Below, in pieces: positions 27,049 through 35,946 of a DNA stretch of 64,000 nucleotides. The translations under genes and the position numbers were made by a program. The notes beneath the pieces are model-generated. The model saw only the letters and a program-made list of their open reading frames with translations, was not told the origin of the DNA and ran no database searches. How positions within the stretch are numbered: the stretch's first letter is position 1; each line of letters begins with the position of its first letter. The stretch is from NCBI RefSeq assembly GCF_039673065.1, contig NZ_JBDJKW010000015.1, positions 22,931-86,930 of the forward strand, given 5' to 3'. Source of the stretch: Allobosea sp039673065 (GTDB taxonomy: Bacteria > Pseudomonadota > Alphaproteobacteria > Rhizobiales > Beijerinckiaceae).

Positions 27049-27932
27049 TTCGCGCCTCGCACGAGACGGCGGGCGGCGAGCGACAGGAACAGGATGGAGA
27101 AGGTGATGATCAGCGAGCCGGCCCAGGCGAGCTGCTGCCAGTTCTCGTAAGGCGCCGAGGCGAACTGATAGATCGTCACCGGCAGGTTGGAGACGCCGCC
27201 GATCAGGCTCGGCGAGAACCAGAAATTGTTGTTGAGCGCGGTGAAGATCAGCGGCGCGGTCTCGCCGGCGACGCGGGCGAGCGCCAGCAGGATGCCGGTG
27301 ACCATGCCGGCCTTGGCCGCCTGCCAGGTGATCGCGGTGATCACCACCGAAGGCGGGGCGCCGAGCGCCGCGCCGGCCTCGCGCAGGCCGCCCGGCACCA
27401 GCCGCAGCATGTCCTCGGTGGTGCGCACGATCACCGGGATCGCGATGATGCCGAGCGCGATGCCGCCGGCCCAGCCGGAATAGCTGCCCATCGGCTCGAC
27501 CATCACGACATAGACGAACAGGCCGATCAGGATCGACGGCGCCGAGAGCAGGATGTCGTTGATGAAGCGGATCAGCTCGGCGAGCTTCGAGCCCTTGCCG
27601 TATTCGGCGAGATAGGTGCCGGCGAGCACGCCGATCGGGGTAGCGATGGCGATGCCGATCAGCGTCAGCACCAGCGAGCCGACGATCGCGTTGGCGAGGC
27701 CGCCGCCTGCCGTGCCGGGGCCGGGCGTGACCTTGGTGAAGGTGTCGAGCGAGAGCCCGGCGACGCCCTTCACGATCAGCATGCCGAGGATCCAGAACAG
27801 CACCGAGATCGCCATCAGGGTGAAGCCGGTGGCGACGAGCTTCATCAGGCGGTCGGCGCGGCGGCGCGCCGGGCGCACGCGGCCCCAGGGCGCCAGCGCC
27901 TGGCTCTGCGGGGCGGGAGTGGCTTGCGACAT
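27045..27932 (-). CDS. pstA: Phosphate ABC transporter permease PstA
   Basis: A 295-residue inner-membrane permease with six predicted helices and the binding-protein-dependent transport motif EAGAALGAPPSVVITAIT (EAA loop, contacting PstB). It opens with about 28 basic cytoplasmic residues ending RRRADRLMK. Family segments such as GTYLAEYGKGSKLAELIRF and the C-terminal ENWQQLAWAGSLIITF are recognisable. It overlaps pstB and follows pstC by 16 bases. Confidence 0.95.
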   Translation of the reverse strand: MSQATPAPQSQALAPWGRVRPARRRADRLMKLVATGFTLMAISVLFWILGMLIVKGVAGLSLDTFTKVTPGPGTAGGGLANAIVGSLVLTLIGIAIATPIGVLAGTYLAEYGKGSKLAELIRFINDILLSAPSILIGLFVYVVMVEPMGSYSGWAGGIALGIIAIPVIVRTTEDMLRLVPGGLREAGAALGAPPSVVITAITWQAAKAGMVTGILLALARVAGETAPLIFTALNNNFWFSPSLIGGVSNLPVTIYQFASAPYENWQQLAWAGSLIITFSILFLSLAARRLVRGAK

Positions 27933-27948
27933 CGGACGGCGCTCCGGC

Positions 27949-28920
27949 TCAGTAGCTCTTGACGCGCGAGACGAGGATGCGCGCGGCGACGAGGACGAGG
28001 AAGGTCACGAAGAACAGGATGCAGCCGAGCGCGATCAGCGCATTGAGCTGCAGGCCAAGCGCCTCGTTGAACTCGTTGGCGATGCGCGAGGCGATGGTCG
28101 AGCCCGGATCCATGATCGAGGCCGAGAGCCGGTTGGCGTTGCCGACCACGAAGGTCACCGCCATGGTCTCGCCGAGCGCGCGGCCGAGGCCGAGCATCAC
28201 CGCGCCGATGATCGAGACGCCGGCCTGCGGCAGCAGCACATGGCGCACCACCTCCCAGGTCGTCGCCCCGATGCCATAGGCGCTCTCGCGCAGCACCGAG
28301 GGGATCTGGTCGAGCATGTCGCGGGTGATCGAGGCGATGAAGGGGATGATCATGAACGCCAGGATCAGCCCGGCGGTCAGGATGCCCAGCCCGGAGGGCG
28401 AGCGCGAATACAGGATGGTGCCGACGATCGGCATGCCCTCGACGATGTTGGAGAGCGGCACCTGCACATAGGCGGCGAAGAGCGGCACGAAGACGAACAG
28501 GCCCCACATGCCGTAGATGATCGAGGGCACGGCGGCGAGCAGCTCGACGGCGGTCGAGACCGGGCGCTTGAACCAGGCCGGGGCGAGCTGGGTCAGGAAC
28601 ACCGCGATGCCGAGCGAGAGCGGCACGCCGACGACCAGAGCGATGAGCGCGGTGACCAACGTGCCCGCGATCGCCGGCCAGGCGCCGTACTGGTCGTTCA
28701 TCGTGTCCCAGGACGAGGAGGTCAGGAAGCCCGGGCCGAATTCGCGGAAGGCCGGCCAGCCGCCGATCACCATCGAGGCCATGATGCCGGCGAGCAGCGC
28801 CAGCACCAGCAGCGCCGAGACCAGGCTGGCGTTGCGGAAGACGACGTCGAAGGTCGCCTTGGGGGTCTTCCTGATGCGGCGCGCCGGGGGCACGCTCGCC
28901 AGGTCGGTTGCTGCGGTCAT
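27949..28920 (-). CDS. pstC: Phosphate ABC transporter permease PstC
   Basis: A 323-residue permease, the partner of PstA in the Pst channel. Six main transmembrane helices are predicted, with a long first periplasmic loop and the EAA-type loop near RESAYGIGATTWEVVRHVLLP. Segments IIYGMWGLFVFVPLFA and GETMAVTFVVGNANRLS are typical of PstC. A strong stem-loop lies between pstS and pstC. Confidence 0.95.
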   Translation of the reverse strand: MTAATDLASVPPARRIRKTPKATFDVVFRNASLVSALLVLALLAGIMASMVIGGWPAFREFGPGFLTSSSWDTMNDQYGAWPAIAGTLVTALIALVVGVPLSLGIAVFLTQLAPAWFKRPVSTAVELLAAVPSIIYGMWGLFVFVPLFAAYVQVPLSNIVEGMPIVGTILYSRSPSGLGILTAGLILAFMIIPFIASITRDMLDQIPSVLRESAYGIGATTWEVVRHVLLPQAGVSIIGAVMLGLGRALGETMAVTFVVGNANRLSASIMDPGSTIASRIANEFNEALGLQLNALIALGCILFFVTFLVLVAARILVSRVKSY

Positions 28921-29048
28921 CCGCGTGGGCTCCGGTTGTCGTCGGTGCGGGGCCGCCGGGGCGTTCCCGTGGCCCGCATTCCGGAGCAGCCCGCCCGCGC
29001 CGTGCGCGACAGGCTGCTCGGGAATGGGGGCGGCCGTCCTGTTGTGCG

Positions 29049-29076
29049 GCGGGGCAGGCCGTCCGGCCCGCCCCGC
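29049..29076 (-). promoter_or_regulatory. Intercistronic stem-loop between pstS and pstC
   Basis: Arms GCGGGGC (29049-29055) and GCCCCGC (29070-29076) with inner GGCC/GGCC pairing and a four-base loop; one mismatch. It lies 15 bases after the pstS stop and has no T-tract. Such stems typically protect an upstream message or reduce downstream transcription, giving more binding protein than permease. Confidence 0.6.
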
Positions 29077-29090
29077 GCAGCGTCATTATC

Positions 29091-30116
29091 TCAGAGGACG
29101 GGCTTGCCGTCCTTGTCGGTGACGCCCTTCCAGGCGTCGCGGACCAGCGCCTTCACATTGGCCGGCAGCGCGACATAGTCGAGCTCGGAGGCCATCTTGT
29201 CGCCATTCTGGAAGGCCCAGTCGACGAACTTCAGCGCGGCGGCGGTCTCTTCCGGCTTGTCCGGCTTGGCGTAGACCAGCAGGAAGGTCGCGGCGGTGAT
29301 CGGCCAGGCCTGCGCACCCTTCTGGTTGGTCAGCGAGATGCCGAAGCCCGGGGCGGCCTTCCAGTCGGCATTGGCGGCGGCGGCCTGGAACGAGGCCTCG
29401 TCCGGCTGCGGGAAGTTGCCCTCGGCGTTCTGGATCAGGGCGTGCGACAGGCCGTTCTGCTTGGCATAGGCGTATTCGACATAGCCGATCGAGTTGGCGA
29501 CCTGCTTGACCGAGGCGGCGACGCCCTCATTGCCCTTGCCGCCGATGCCGACCGGCCACTGCACCGAGGTGTTGTTGCCGAGCTTGCCCTTGAACTCCTC
29601 GGAGACGGCCGAGAGGTAGTTGGTGAACACGAAGGTCGTGCCCGACCCGTCCGAGCGGTAGACCGGCGAGATGTTGGCGTCGGGAAGGGCGAGACCCTCG
29701 TTGATCTTGGCGATCTTCGGGTCGTTCCACTTCTTGATGGTGCCGAGATAGATCTCGGCCAGGATCGGGCCGGTGAGCTTCAGCTTGCCGGGCGCGACGC
29801 CGGGGATGTTCACGGCCGGGACGACGCCGCCCATGACGGTCGGGAACTGGACGAAGCCGCCCTTCTCGAGGTCCTCGCCCTTGAGCGGGGCGTCGGTGGC
29901 GCCGAAGGCGACGGTCTTGGCGCGGATCTGGCGGATGCCGCCGCCCGAGCCGATCGACTGGTAGTTGAGACCGATATTGGTCTCCTTCTTATAGGCTTCG
30001 GCCCATTTGGCGTAGATGGGGAAGGGGAAGGTCGCGCCGGCGCCGGTGATGTCGGCGGCCTGGGACGCACCGGCCAGGCCGATCACGGCGGCGGCGGCGA
30101 TGAGAAGTCTGCGCAT
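29091..30116 (-). CDS. pstS: Phosphate-binding periplasmic protein PstS
   Basis: A 341-residue periplasmic binding protein. A Sec signal peptide (residues 1-20, ending ASQA) precedes mature ADITGAGATFPFPIYAKW, the conserved PstS start. Phosphate-binding motifs include SIGSGGGIRQI and YRSDGSGTTFVFTNYLS. It captures phosphate for PstCAB. A Pho box ends 54 bases upstream, so this is the main PhoB-controlled promoter of the locus. There is no lipoprotein cysteine. Confidence 0.97.
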   Translation of the reverse strand: MRRLLIAAAAVIGLAGASQAADITGAGATFPFPIYAKWAEAYKKETNIGLNYQSIGSGGGIRQIRAKTVAFGATDAPLKGEDLEKGGFVQFPTVMGGVVPAVNIPGVAPGKLKLTGPILAEIYLGTIKKWNDPKIAKINEGLALPDANISPVYRSDGSGTTFVFTNYLSAVSEEFKGKLGNNTSVQWPVGIGGKGNEGVAASVKQVANSIGYVEYAYAKQNGLSHALIQNAEGNFPQPDEASFQAAAANADWKAAPGFGISLTNQKGAQAWPITAATFLLVYAKPDKPEETAAALKFVDWAFQNGDKMASELDYVALPANVKALVRDAWKGVTDKDGKPVL

Positions 30117-30170
30117 GGGGTGTCCTCTTTCGGAACGCGAGAGCGGCGGCCCTGCTCAAACACGGCCTGT

Positions 30171-30199
30171 ATGACATCCGCATGACAGCACGTCATGAA
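30171..30199 (-). promoter_or_regulatory. Pho box upstream of pstS
   Basis: Reading the minus strand: CTGTCAT (30188-30182), four bases, ATGTCAT (30177-30171), a near-perfect pair of 7-mers in the standard 11-base phase. A third, degenerate TTCATGA lies one phase further upstream (30199-30193). This is the known PhoB binding architecture, in which the box replaces the -35 element. It lies 14 bases after the phoR stop. Confidence 0.9.
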
Positions 30200-30212
30200 G
30201 CGGCGGCGCGGC

Positions 30213-31280
30213 TCAGCCCGGCGTCTGCGGCAGGGCCGGCAGCACGGCCCGGAAGGTGGCGCCCTGCCCGACCACGCTCTCGATGGTGAGCCGGCCGCGA
30301 TGGCGCAGCACGATGTGCTTGACGATGGCGAGGCCGAGCCCGGTGCCGCCGGTCTCGCGACTCTGGGCGGTGTCGATGCGGTAGAAGCGCTCGGTCAGCC
30401 GCGGCAGGTGCTCCGGCGCGATGCCCTGCCCGTCGTCGCGCACCGCGACGCTGGCCTCGCCGCCGGCGCTGGCGAGCGTGACCTCGACCCGGCCGCCGCG
30501 CCGGCCGTATTTGATCGCGTTCTCGATCAGGTTCTCCATCAGCCGCAGCAGCTCGTCGCGATCGCCCGCCACCCGCAGCGGCTGGGCCGGCAGGTCGAGC
30601 GCGATGGTGACCTCGCGCCCGCGCGCCAGCAGCATCAGCGAGTCGACGATCTCGCGGGCGATGGCGGCGAGGTCGACCGGCGTCTGCGGCGTGACATGGG
30701 CACGCAGCTCGATCCGCGACAGCGAGAGCAGGTCGTCGACCAGCCGCGCCATGCGCAGCCCCTGCTCGCGCATGATGCCGAGGAAGCGCCCACGCGCCGC
30801 CTCGTCGTTGCGGGCCGGGCCCTGCAGCGTCTCGATGAAGCCGAGCACCGAGGCGAGCGGCGTGCGCAGTTCGTGGCTGGCATTGGCGACGAAGTCGACG
30901 CGCATGCGCTCGGTCATGCGCTGCTCGCTGAGGTCTTCGAAGGTCAGCATCGCGGCATGGCGGCGCCCATCGCCCTCCAGCGCCACGATGTGGATGCGGA
31001 AGGTGCGCTCCACCGGCACGCGCTCGACCAGCTCGACGACATGCCGCCCGCCGCGCTGCGCCACGTCGTCGATCGCGTCGATCAGGTCGGGATCGCGCAT
31101 GACCAGCGCCAGCTGCTTGCCGGTGTCGAGGCCGGAGATCAGCGAGCGCGCCGCCGGGCTCAGCGCCCGGATGGTGCCCTGCGCGTCGATCAGGATGACG
31201 GGCGCGCCGATCGCCTCGATCAGCGTGGCGGTGATGGCAGCCCGGGCGTCTGCGGTCTCGGTCATGTGCTGGGGAACCAT
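30213..31280 (-). CDS. phoR: Phosphate regulon sensor kinase PhoR, apparently without membrane segment
   Basis: A 355-residue histidine kinase upstream of pstS. A PAS domain (about 20-115, starting IEAIGAPVILIDAQGTIRAL) is followed by the HisKA helix with H136 in NASHELRTPLASVLGFIETL. The HATPase domain has NLIENAIKYG, DDGQGIAPEHLPRLTERFYR and GTGLGLAIVKH. Unlike E. coli PhoR I see no hydrophobic membrane helix, and an in-frame stop 21 bases upstream of ATG 31280 rules out a longer form. It may be held at the membrane through PhoU/PstB. ATG at codon 6 is an alternative start. Confidence 0.92.
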   Translation of the reverse strand: MVPQHMTETADARAAITATLIEAIGAPVILIDAQGTIRALSPAARSLISGLDTGKQLALVMRDPDLIDAIDDVAQRGGRHVVELVERVPVERTFRIHIVALEGDGRRHAAMLTFEDLSEQRMTERMRVDFVANASHELRTPLASVLGFIETLQGPARNDEAARGRFLGIMREQGLRMARLVDDLLSLSRIELRAHVTPQTPVDLAAIAREIVDSLMLLARGREVTIALDLPAQPLRVAGDRDELLRLMENLIENAIKYGRRGGRVEVTLASAGGEASVAVRDDGQGIAPEHLPRLTERFYRIDTAQSRETGGTGLGLAIVKHIVLRHRGRLTIESVVGQGATFRAVLPALPQTPG

Positions 31281-31384
31281 GGTCAGGCTGGCGCGATGTC
31301 ATAGGCCGCCGCCGCCCCGGGGCGCAATTCCCTTCGGCGCGGCGGCGTCCTAGGCTTTGCCTGCGCGAACAGGAGCACGGTTTC

Positions 31385-32368
31385 ATGACGAAGAAGGCCA
31401 GGGAAGCGGAGCACTCCGGCAAGGCGGATGGCAAGGGGGACAGCAAATCCCACGGCAAGCCCCACGGCAAAGCGGAGAGCAAGGCCGGCGCGAAGCCGGG
31501 CGCCAGCCCGGTCGACCATGGCGATGTCGGCTTCGATATCGAGGCGCCCGCACTGCCCAAGGCCGTCGACGAGACCGCCTTCGCCAGCGGCGGCTTCCCC
31601 TACAGCCGGAAATACAAGCGCAAGGCCTATGAGCGCGAGCTCGAGCCGCTGCAGATCGAACTGCTGAAGCTGCTGAGCTGGGCCCGCAAGCGGGGCGAGC
31701 GCATCGTCGTGCTGTTCGAGGGCCGCGACGGCGCCGGCAAGGGCGGCACGATCAACCGCTTCACCCAGCATCTCAACCCGCGCCAGGCCCGGATCGTCGC
31801 GCTCGGCAAGCCGACCGAGGCCGAGGCCGGGCAATGGTATTTCCAGCGCTACGCCGCCGAGCTGCCGGCGGCGGGCGAGATCGTCTTCTTCGACCGCTCC
31901 TGGTACAACCGCGCCGGCGTCGAGCCGGTCATGGGCTTCTGCACGCCGGAGGAGACGCGCCGCTTCCTGCAGGAGGTGCCGGCCTTCGAGGGCATGCTGG
32001 CCCGCGACGGCATCCGCCTGATCAAGCTGTTCCTGACCATCGGCCGCGAGATGCAGATGAGCCGGCTGCATGCGCGCTGGCACGATCCGCTGAAGCGCTG
32101 GAAGCTCTCGCCGATCGACTTCCAGGCCCTGCCGCGCTTCGACGCCTATTCGCAGGCCTTCGAGCGCATGCTGGCGGCGAGTTCGAGCGAATGGGCGCCC
32201 TGGACCGTGGTGCGCGCCAACGACAAGCGCCGCGCCAGGCTCAACGCCATCCGCCATGTGCTGACCAGCGTGCCCTATGACGGGCGCGACGAGGAGGCGA
32301 TCGGCGCGGTCGACCGCAAGATCGTGCTCGGGGCCGAGGAGTATCTGCGCGAGGGCGGCGAGAGCTGA
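31385..32368 (+). CDS. ppk2: Polyphosphate kinase 2
   Basis: A 327-residue PPK2 of the P-loop kinase fold, which transfers phosphate between polyphosphate and nucleotides. Walker A is GRDGAGKG (113-120), followed by GGTINRFTQHLNPR; the Walker B/lid region is FFDRSWYNRAGVEPVMGF. The first ~40 residues are a low-complexity tail built from Gly, Lys, Ser and His (GKADGKGDSKSHGKPHGK), not part of the fold. It is divergent from phoR across 104 bases, so polyphosphate and phosphate-sensing genes share this region. Preference for GDP or ADP cannot be told. Confidence 0.95.
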   Translation: MTKKAREAEHSGKADGKGDSKSHGKPHGKAESKAGAKPGASPVDHGDVGFDIEAPALPKAVDETAFASGGFPYSRKYKRKAYERELEPLQIELLKLLSWARKRGERIVVLFEGRDGAGKGGTINRFTQHLNPRQARIVALGKPTEAEAGQWYFQRYAAELPAAGEIVFFDRSWYNRAGVEPVMGFCTPEETRRFLQEVPAFEGMLARDGIRLIKLFLTIGREMQMSRLHARWHDPLKRWKLSPIDFQALPRFDAYSQAFERMLAASSSEWAPWTVVRANDKRRARLNAIRHVLTSVPYDGRDEEAIGAVDRKIVLGAEEYLREGGES

Positions 32369-32378
32369 GGCGTCCGCC

Positions 32379-33353
32379 TCAGACCTCGCGGCGGCGGATG
32401 CGCTTGATCATCTCGCTCAGCGCCAGCAGCACCAGCGCCAGGATGAAGGGCAGGATGTAGTAGATGATCCGGAAGAGCAGGAGCGCGCCCAGCACCTGCT
32501 CGAAGGGCAGGCGGCTCAGCGCCACCAGCATCGTCGCCTCGAACACGCCGAGCCCGCCCGGCGCGTTGGAGGCGATGCCGATCAGGCAGGCGACGATATA
32601 GGCGGCGAGGAAGCTCTCGAAGGCGAGGTTGTAGCCGCCCGGCAGCAGCACGAACAGCACGGCGGCGGCGGCGCAGACCTCGGCCGCGCCGAGCATCATC
32701 TGCGCCAGCGTCACGCCGAGCCCCGGCAGAGGCAGGTTCCAGCCCTTGACCCGAAGGGTGCGCTCGCCGGTCGCCACCCAGAACAGATAGGCGGCGGTGC
32801 CGGCCGCGACCGCCCCGCCGACCGCCTGCACCACCAGCGGCGAGGTCCGCGCCAGCGCCGCGACCTGGTCGGTGGCGTAGAACAGGCTGGCGCAGAGCAC
32901 CATGCCGAGGCCGAGCCAGAAGGTCAGCCCGGCGATCACGGTCAGGCTCGCGACCTCCGAGGCCCGCACCCCGCGCGGCGCATAGACCCAGTAGCGCACC
33001 GTGCCGCCGGTCACGACCGGGAAGCCCAGCGTGAAGGACACCGAATAGCTGGTGAAGGAGGCGAGCGCCGTGGTGCGGTAGGGGATCGACAGGCCGAGCC
33101 GCTTCAGCGCCAGCGCGTCGTAGCCGGTGAGCAGGAGATAGCTCAGCGCGGTGAAGCCGAGCGCGAGCAGCAGCTGGCGCTGGCTGGCATTGGCGAAGGC
33201 CCGCGTCAGCTCGCCGGGCTCGATCTCGCGCACGATATGGTAGAGCACCACCAGCGAAATGCCGAAGATGACCACGCTGGCGAGGGGGCCGAGCCACCAC
33301 CAGCGGCTGCGGCGGCGCTGGTGCGATCCGGGCTCGTGGGGACCGAAGGGCAT
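32379..33353 (-). CDS. YbhN/AglD-like (UPF0104, LPG-synthase membrane region) protein
   Basis: A 324-residue integral membrane protein with about eight helices, of the lysylphosphatidylglycerol synthetase transmembrane / UPF0104 family (flippase-like). Characteristic pieces are RAFANASQRQLLLALGFTAL, YDALALKRLG, GFPVVTGGTVRYWVYAPRGV and the C-terminal ASNAPGGLGVFEATMLVAL. No soluble aminoacyl-transfer domain is attached, so lipid or isoprenoid-linked transport is more likely than lysyl transfer; unproven. The start is placed at ATG 33353, since upstream in-frame sequence is Arg/Pro-rich and unlike the family. It converges on ppk2. Confidence 0.88.
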   Translation of the reverse strand: MPFGPHEPGSHQRRRSRWWWLGPLASVVIFGISLVVLYHIVREIEPGELTRAFANASQRQLLLALGFTALSYLLLTGYDALALKRLGLSIPYRTTALASFTSYSVSFTLGFPVVTGGTVRYWVYAPRGVRASEVASLTVIAGLTFWLGLGMVLCASLFYATDQVAALARTSPLVVQAVGGAVAAGTAAYLFWVATGERTLRVKGWNLPLPGLGVTLAQMMLGAAEVCAAAAVLFVLLPGGYNLAFESFLAAYIVACLIGIASNAPGGLGVFEATMLVALSRLPFEQVLGALLLFRIIYYILPFILALVLLALSEMIKRIRRREV

Positions 33354-33622
33354 GCGGACGCTCTCATCGCGCGGGTCGGATCGGCGCGGGTCTGGCCCGG
33401 GCCGGGCTGGGCGCCGATCGCGGGAGGGCGCGCGCCAGAGATAGCGTCTTCGCGGCGATCCACAAGCCGCAGGCGCCGTGGCGTATGCGCGCCATGCGCC
33501 GACCGGGCGTGCGTCTCCTCGCGCCATTGCCTTGCCGGCGGGGGGAAGGCTATCAATCCCGGCACGCTTCCCGCCGCGTGCGTCGATCCCCTTGTCCGCA
33601 CCAGCCGCCGCCGGAGCCTTTC

Positions 33623-34666
33623 ATGCGTATCGAGAACGACCCGAAGCTCGACTTCCGCGACGTGCTGATCCGGCCGAAGCGCTCGACGCTGGCCAGCCGC
33701 TCCGAGGTCGACGTGCAGCGCAGCTTCCACTTCGCCCATACCGGGCGCGAATGGACCGGCTTCCCGCTGATCGCCGCCAATATGGACGTGGTCGGCACCA
33801 TGGGCATGGCGCGCGCCCTGCTGAAGCACGGCGCCATGGTCGCCCTGCACAAGCATTACAGCGCCGAGGAGCTGATCGCCTTCTTCCGCGAGCCCGGCTC
33901 GGCCAACGCCTTCTACTCGCTCGGCACCACCGAGGCCGACCACGACAAGCTCAAGGCGGTCAACGCCCAGTCGCCGATCGACAAGATCTGCCTCGATGTC
34001 GCCAACGGCTACACCGAGAAGTTCGTCGATACCGTCAAGGCGACGCGCGACGCCTTCCCCAACGCCGCGATCATGGCCGGCAACGTCGTCACCGGCGACA
34101 TGACCGAGGCGCTGATCCTGGCGGGCGCCGACATCGTCAAGGTCGGCATCGGCCCCGGCTCGGTCTGCACCACCCGCAAGATGACCGGCGTCGGCTATCC
34201 GCAGCTTTCGGCGATCATCGAATGCTCGGACGCCGCCCACGGCCTCAAGGGGCTGGTCTGCGGCGATGGCGGGCTCACCGTGCCGGGCGACGTCGCCAAG
34301 GCCTATGGCGGTGGCGCCGACTTCGTGATGATGGGCGGCATGCTGGCCGGCCATGACGAATGCGAGGGCGAGATCCGCTATGAGGAGCGTGATGGCGAGC
34401 GCGTGCCGGTCGCGATGGTGTTCTACGGCATGTCCTCGGACACGGCGATGAACAAGTATTCCGGCGGCGTCGCCAAATACCGCGCCTCCGAGGGCAAGAC
34501 CGTCGAGGTGCCCTATCGCGGCCCGGTCGAGGGCACGATGCAGGAGATCATGGGCGGGGTGCGCTCGGCCATGACCTATATCGGCGCGGTGCGGCTCAAG
34601 GAGATGTCGAAGCGTACTACCTTCATCATGGTCGGCGCGCAGCTCAACACCGTGTTCGGCAATTGA
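33623..34666 (+). CDS. guaC: GMP reductase
   Basis: A 347-residue IMPDH-family barrel enzyme, exactly the length of E. coli GuaC, which deaminates GMP to IMP using NADPH. The start MRIENDPKLDFRDVLIRPKR is the GuaC N-terminus; there are no CBS domains, which separates it from GuaB. The catalytic cysteine is C182 in GIGPGSVCTTRKMTGVGYPQ, and GDGGLTVPGDVAKA binds phosphate. It overlaps the next gene by four bases. Confidence 0.96.
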   Translation: MRIENDPKLDFRDVLIRPKRSTLASRSEVDVQRSFHFAHTGREWTGFPLIAANMDVVGTMGMARALLKHGAMVALHKHYSAEELIAFFREPGSANAFYSLGTTEADHDKLKAVNAQSPIDKICLDVANGYTEKFVDTVKATRDAFPNAAIMAGNVVTGDMTEALILAGADIVKVGIGPGSVCTTRKMTGVGYPQLSAIIECSDAAHGLKGLVCGDGGLTVPGDVAKAYGGGADFVMMGGMLAGHDECEGEIRYEERDGERVPVAMVFYGMSSDTAMNKYSGGVAKYRASEGKTVEVPYRGPVEGTMQEIMGGVRSAMTYIGAVRLKEMSKRTTFIMVGAQLNTVFGN

Positions 34667-35946
34667 GCCCGCAGGCTCCGGCGCCCGCTGCGGCGCCCGA
34701 CGTCACGGCCGAGATCGTCATCGTCGGCGCCGGCCCGGCGGCCCTGATCGCCGCCGAGCGGCTGGCGCAGGCCGGGCGCTCGGTCGTGCTGATCGAGCGC
34801 ATGGCCTCGCCGGCCCGCAAGTTCCTGCTCGCCGGGCGCGGCGGGCTCAACCTGACCCATTCGGAACCGCTGGAGCGCCTGCTCGCCCGCTATGGCGCGG
34901 CGCGGCCCTGGCTGGAGCCGGCGCTGAACGCCTTCCCGCCGCAGGCGCTGCGCGACTGGGCCGACGGGCTCGGCGCCGAGAGCTTCGTCGGCTCGAGCGG
35001 GCGCGTCTTCCCCCGCGCCATGAAGGCCTCGCCGCTGCTGCGGGCCTGGCTGGCGCGCCTCGCGGGGCTCGGCGTGCGGATGCGCACCCAGTGGCGCTGG
35101 ACCGGCTGGACGGCGGATGGCGCGCTCGGCTTCGCGACGCCCGAGGGCGAGGCGCGGCTGCGGCCGGCCGCCGTGCTGCTGGCGCTCGGCGGCGCGAGCT
35201 GGCCGCGTCTCGGCTCCGACGGCGCCTGGCAGGCGCTCCTCGCCGCCAAGGGCGTCGCCATCGCGCCGCTGCGCCCGGCCAATGCCGGCTTCACCGTCGC
35301 CTGGTCGCCGCTGATGCGCGCGCGCTTCGCCGGCCAGCCGCTGAAGCGCATCGCGCTGGCCTTCGCCGGCGAGAGCGTGCGCGGCGAGGCGATGATCGAC
35401 GCCGGCGGGATCGAGGGCGGCGCCGTCTATGCGCTCTCCGCGCCGCTGCGCGAGGCGATCGCCCGTGACGGCACGGCCGTGCTGGCGGTCGATCTCCGGC
35501 CGGATCTCTCGGCCGAGGCGCTGGCGCAGCGGCTGGCGAAGCGCCGGCCGGGCGAGAGCCTGTCGAACCATCTGCGCAAGGCGGCAGGGCTCGCCCCGGT
35601 GGCGATCGCCCTGCTGCGCGAGAGCGCCGACGGCCCGCCGCCGCAGGAGCCAGAGGCACTGGCGGCGGCGATGAAGCAGGCCCGCCTCACCCTGACGGGC
35701 ATCGCCCCGATCGCGCGGGCGATCTCCAGCGCCGGCGGCGTCCGGGCCGAGGCGGTCGACGCCGACTTCATGCTGAAGGCGTTGCCCGGCGTCTTCGTCG
35801 CCGGCGAGATGCTGGACTGGGAGGCGCCGACCGGCGGCTATCTGCTGCAGGGCTGCTTCGCCACAGGCGTCGCGGCGGCGGCGGGCATCGCGCGGCGCCT
35901 CGACGCCGGCGAGACGCTCACGCCGGCGGCTTCGTCACCCGCCTGA
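34663..35946 (+). CDS. HI0933-like NAD(P)/FAD-dependent flavoprotein (TIGR03862 type)
   Basis: A 427-residue flavoprotein of the HI0933/BaiN superfamily, closest in layout to the TIGR03862 subgroup. FAD-binding IVGAGPAALIAAERLAQAG lies near the N-terminus (about 20-38), followed by the family tag GRGGLNLTHSE; the C-terminal GEMLDWEAPTGGYLLQGCFATG closes the FAD site. The biological substrate is not known. The start is the TTG at 34663 that overlaps the guaC stop; no ATG exists before the dinucleotide fold. Its last 29 bases overlap the convergent alkB gene. Confidence 0.85.
   Translation: MSPQAPAPAAAPDVTAEIVIVGAGPAALIAAERLAQAGRSVVLIERMASPARKFLLAGRGGLNLTHSEPLERLLARYGAARPWLEPALNAFPPQALRDWADGLGAESFVGSSGRVFPRAMKASPLLRAWLARLAGLGVRMRTQWRWTGWTADGALGFATPEGEARLRPAAVLLALGGASWPRLGSDGAWQALLAAKGVAIAPLRPANAGFTVAWSPLMRARFAGQPLKRIALAFAGESVRGEAMIDAGGIEGGAVYALSAPLREAIARDGTAVLAVDLRPDLSAEALAQRLAKRRPGESLSNHLRKAAGLAPVAIALLRESADGPPPQEPEALAAAMKQARLTLTGIAPIARAISSAGGVRAEAVDADFMLKALPGVFVAGEMLDWEAPTGGYLLQGCFATGVAAAAGIARRLDAGETLTPAASSPA

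Noticed and set aside
31296..31302. Isolated ATGTCAT between phoR and ppk2, a possible Pho box
   Set aside because: Only one 7-mer; no partner at the 11-base phase on either side, so PhoB binding is not supported.
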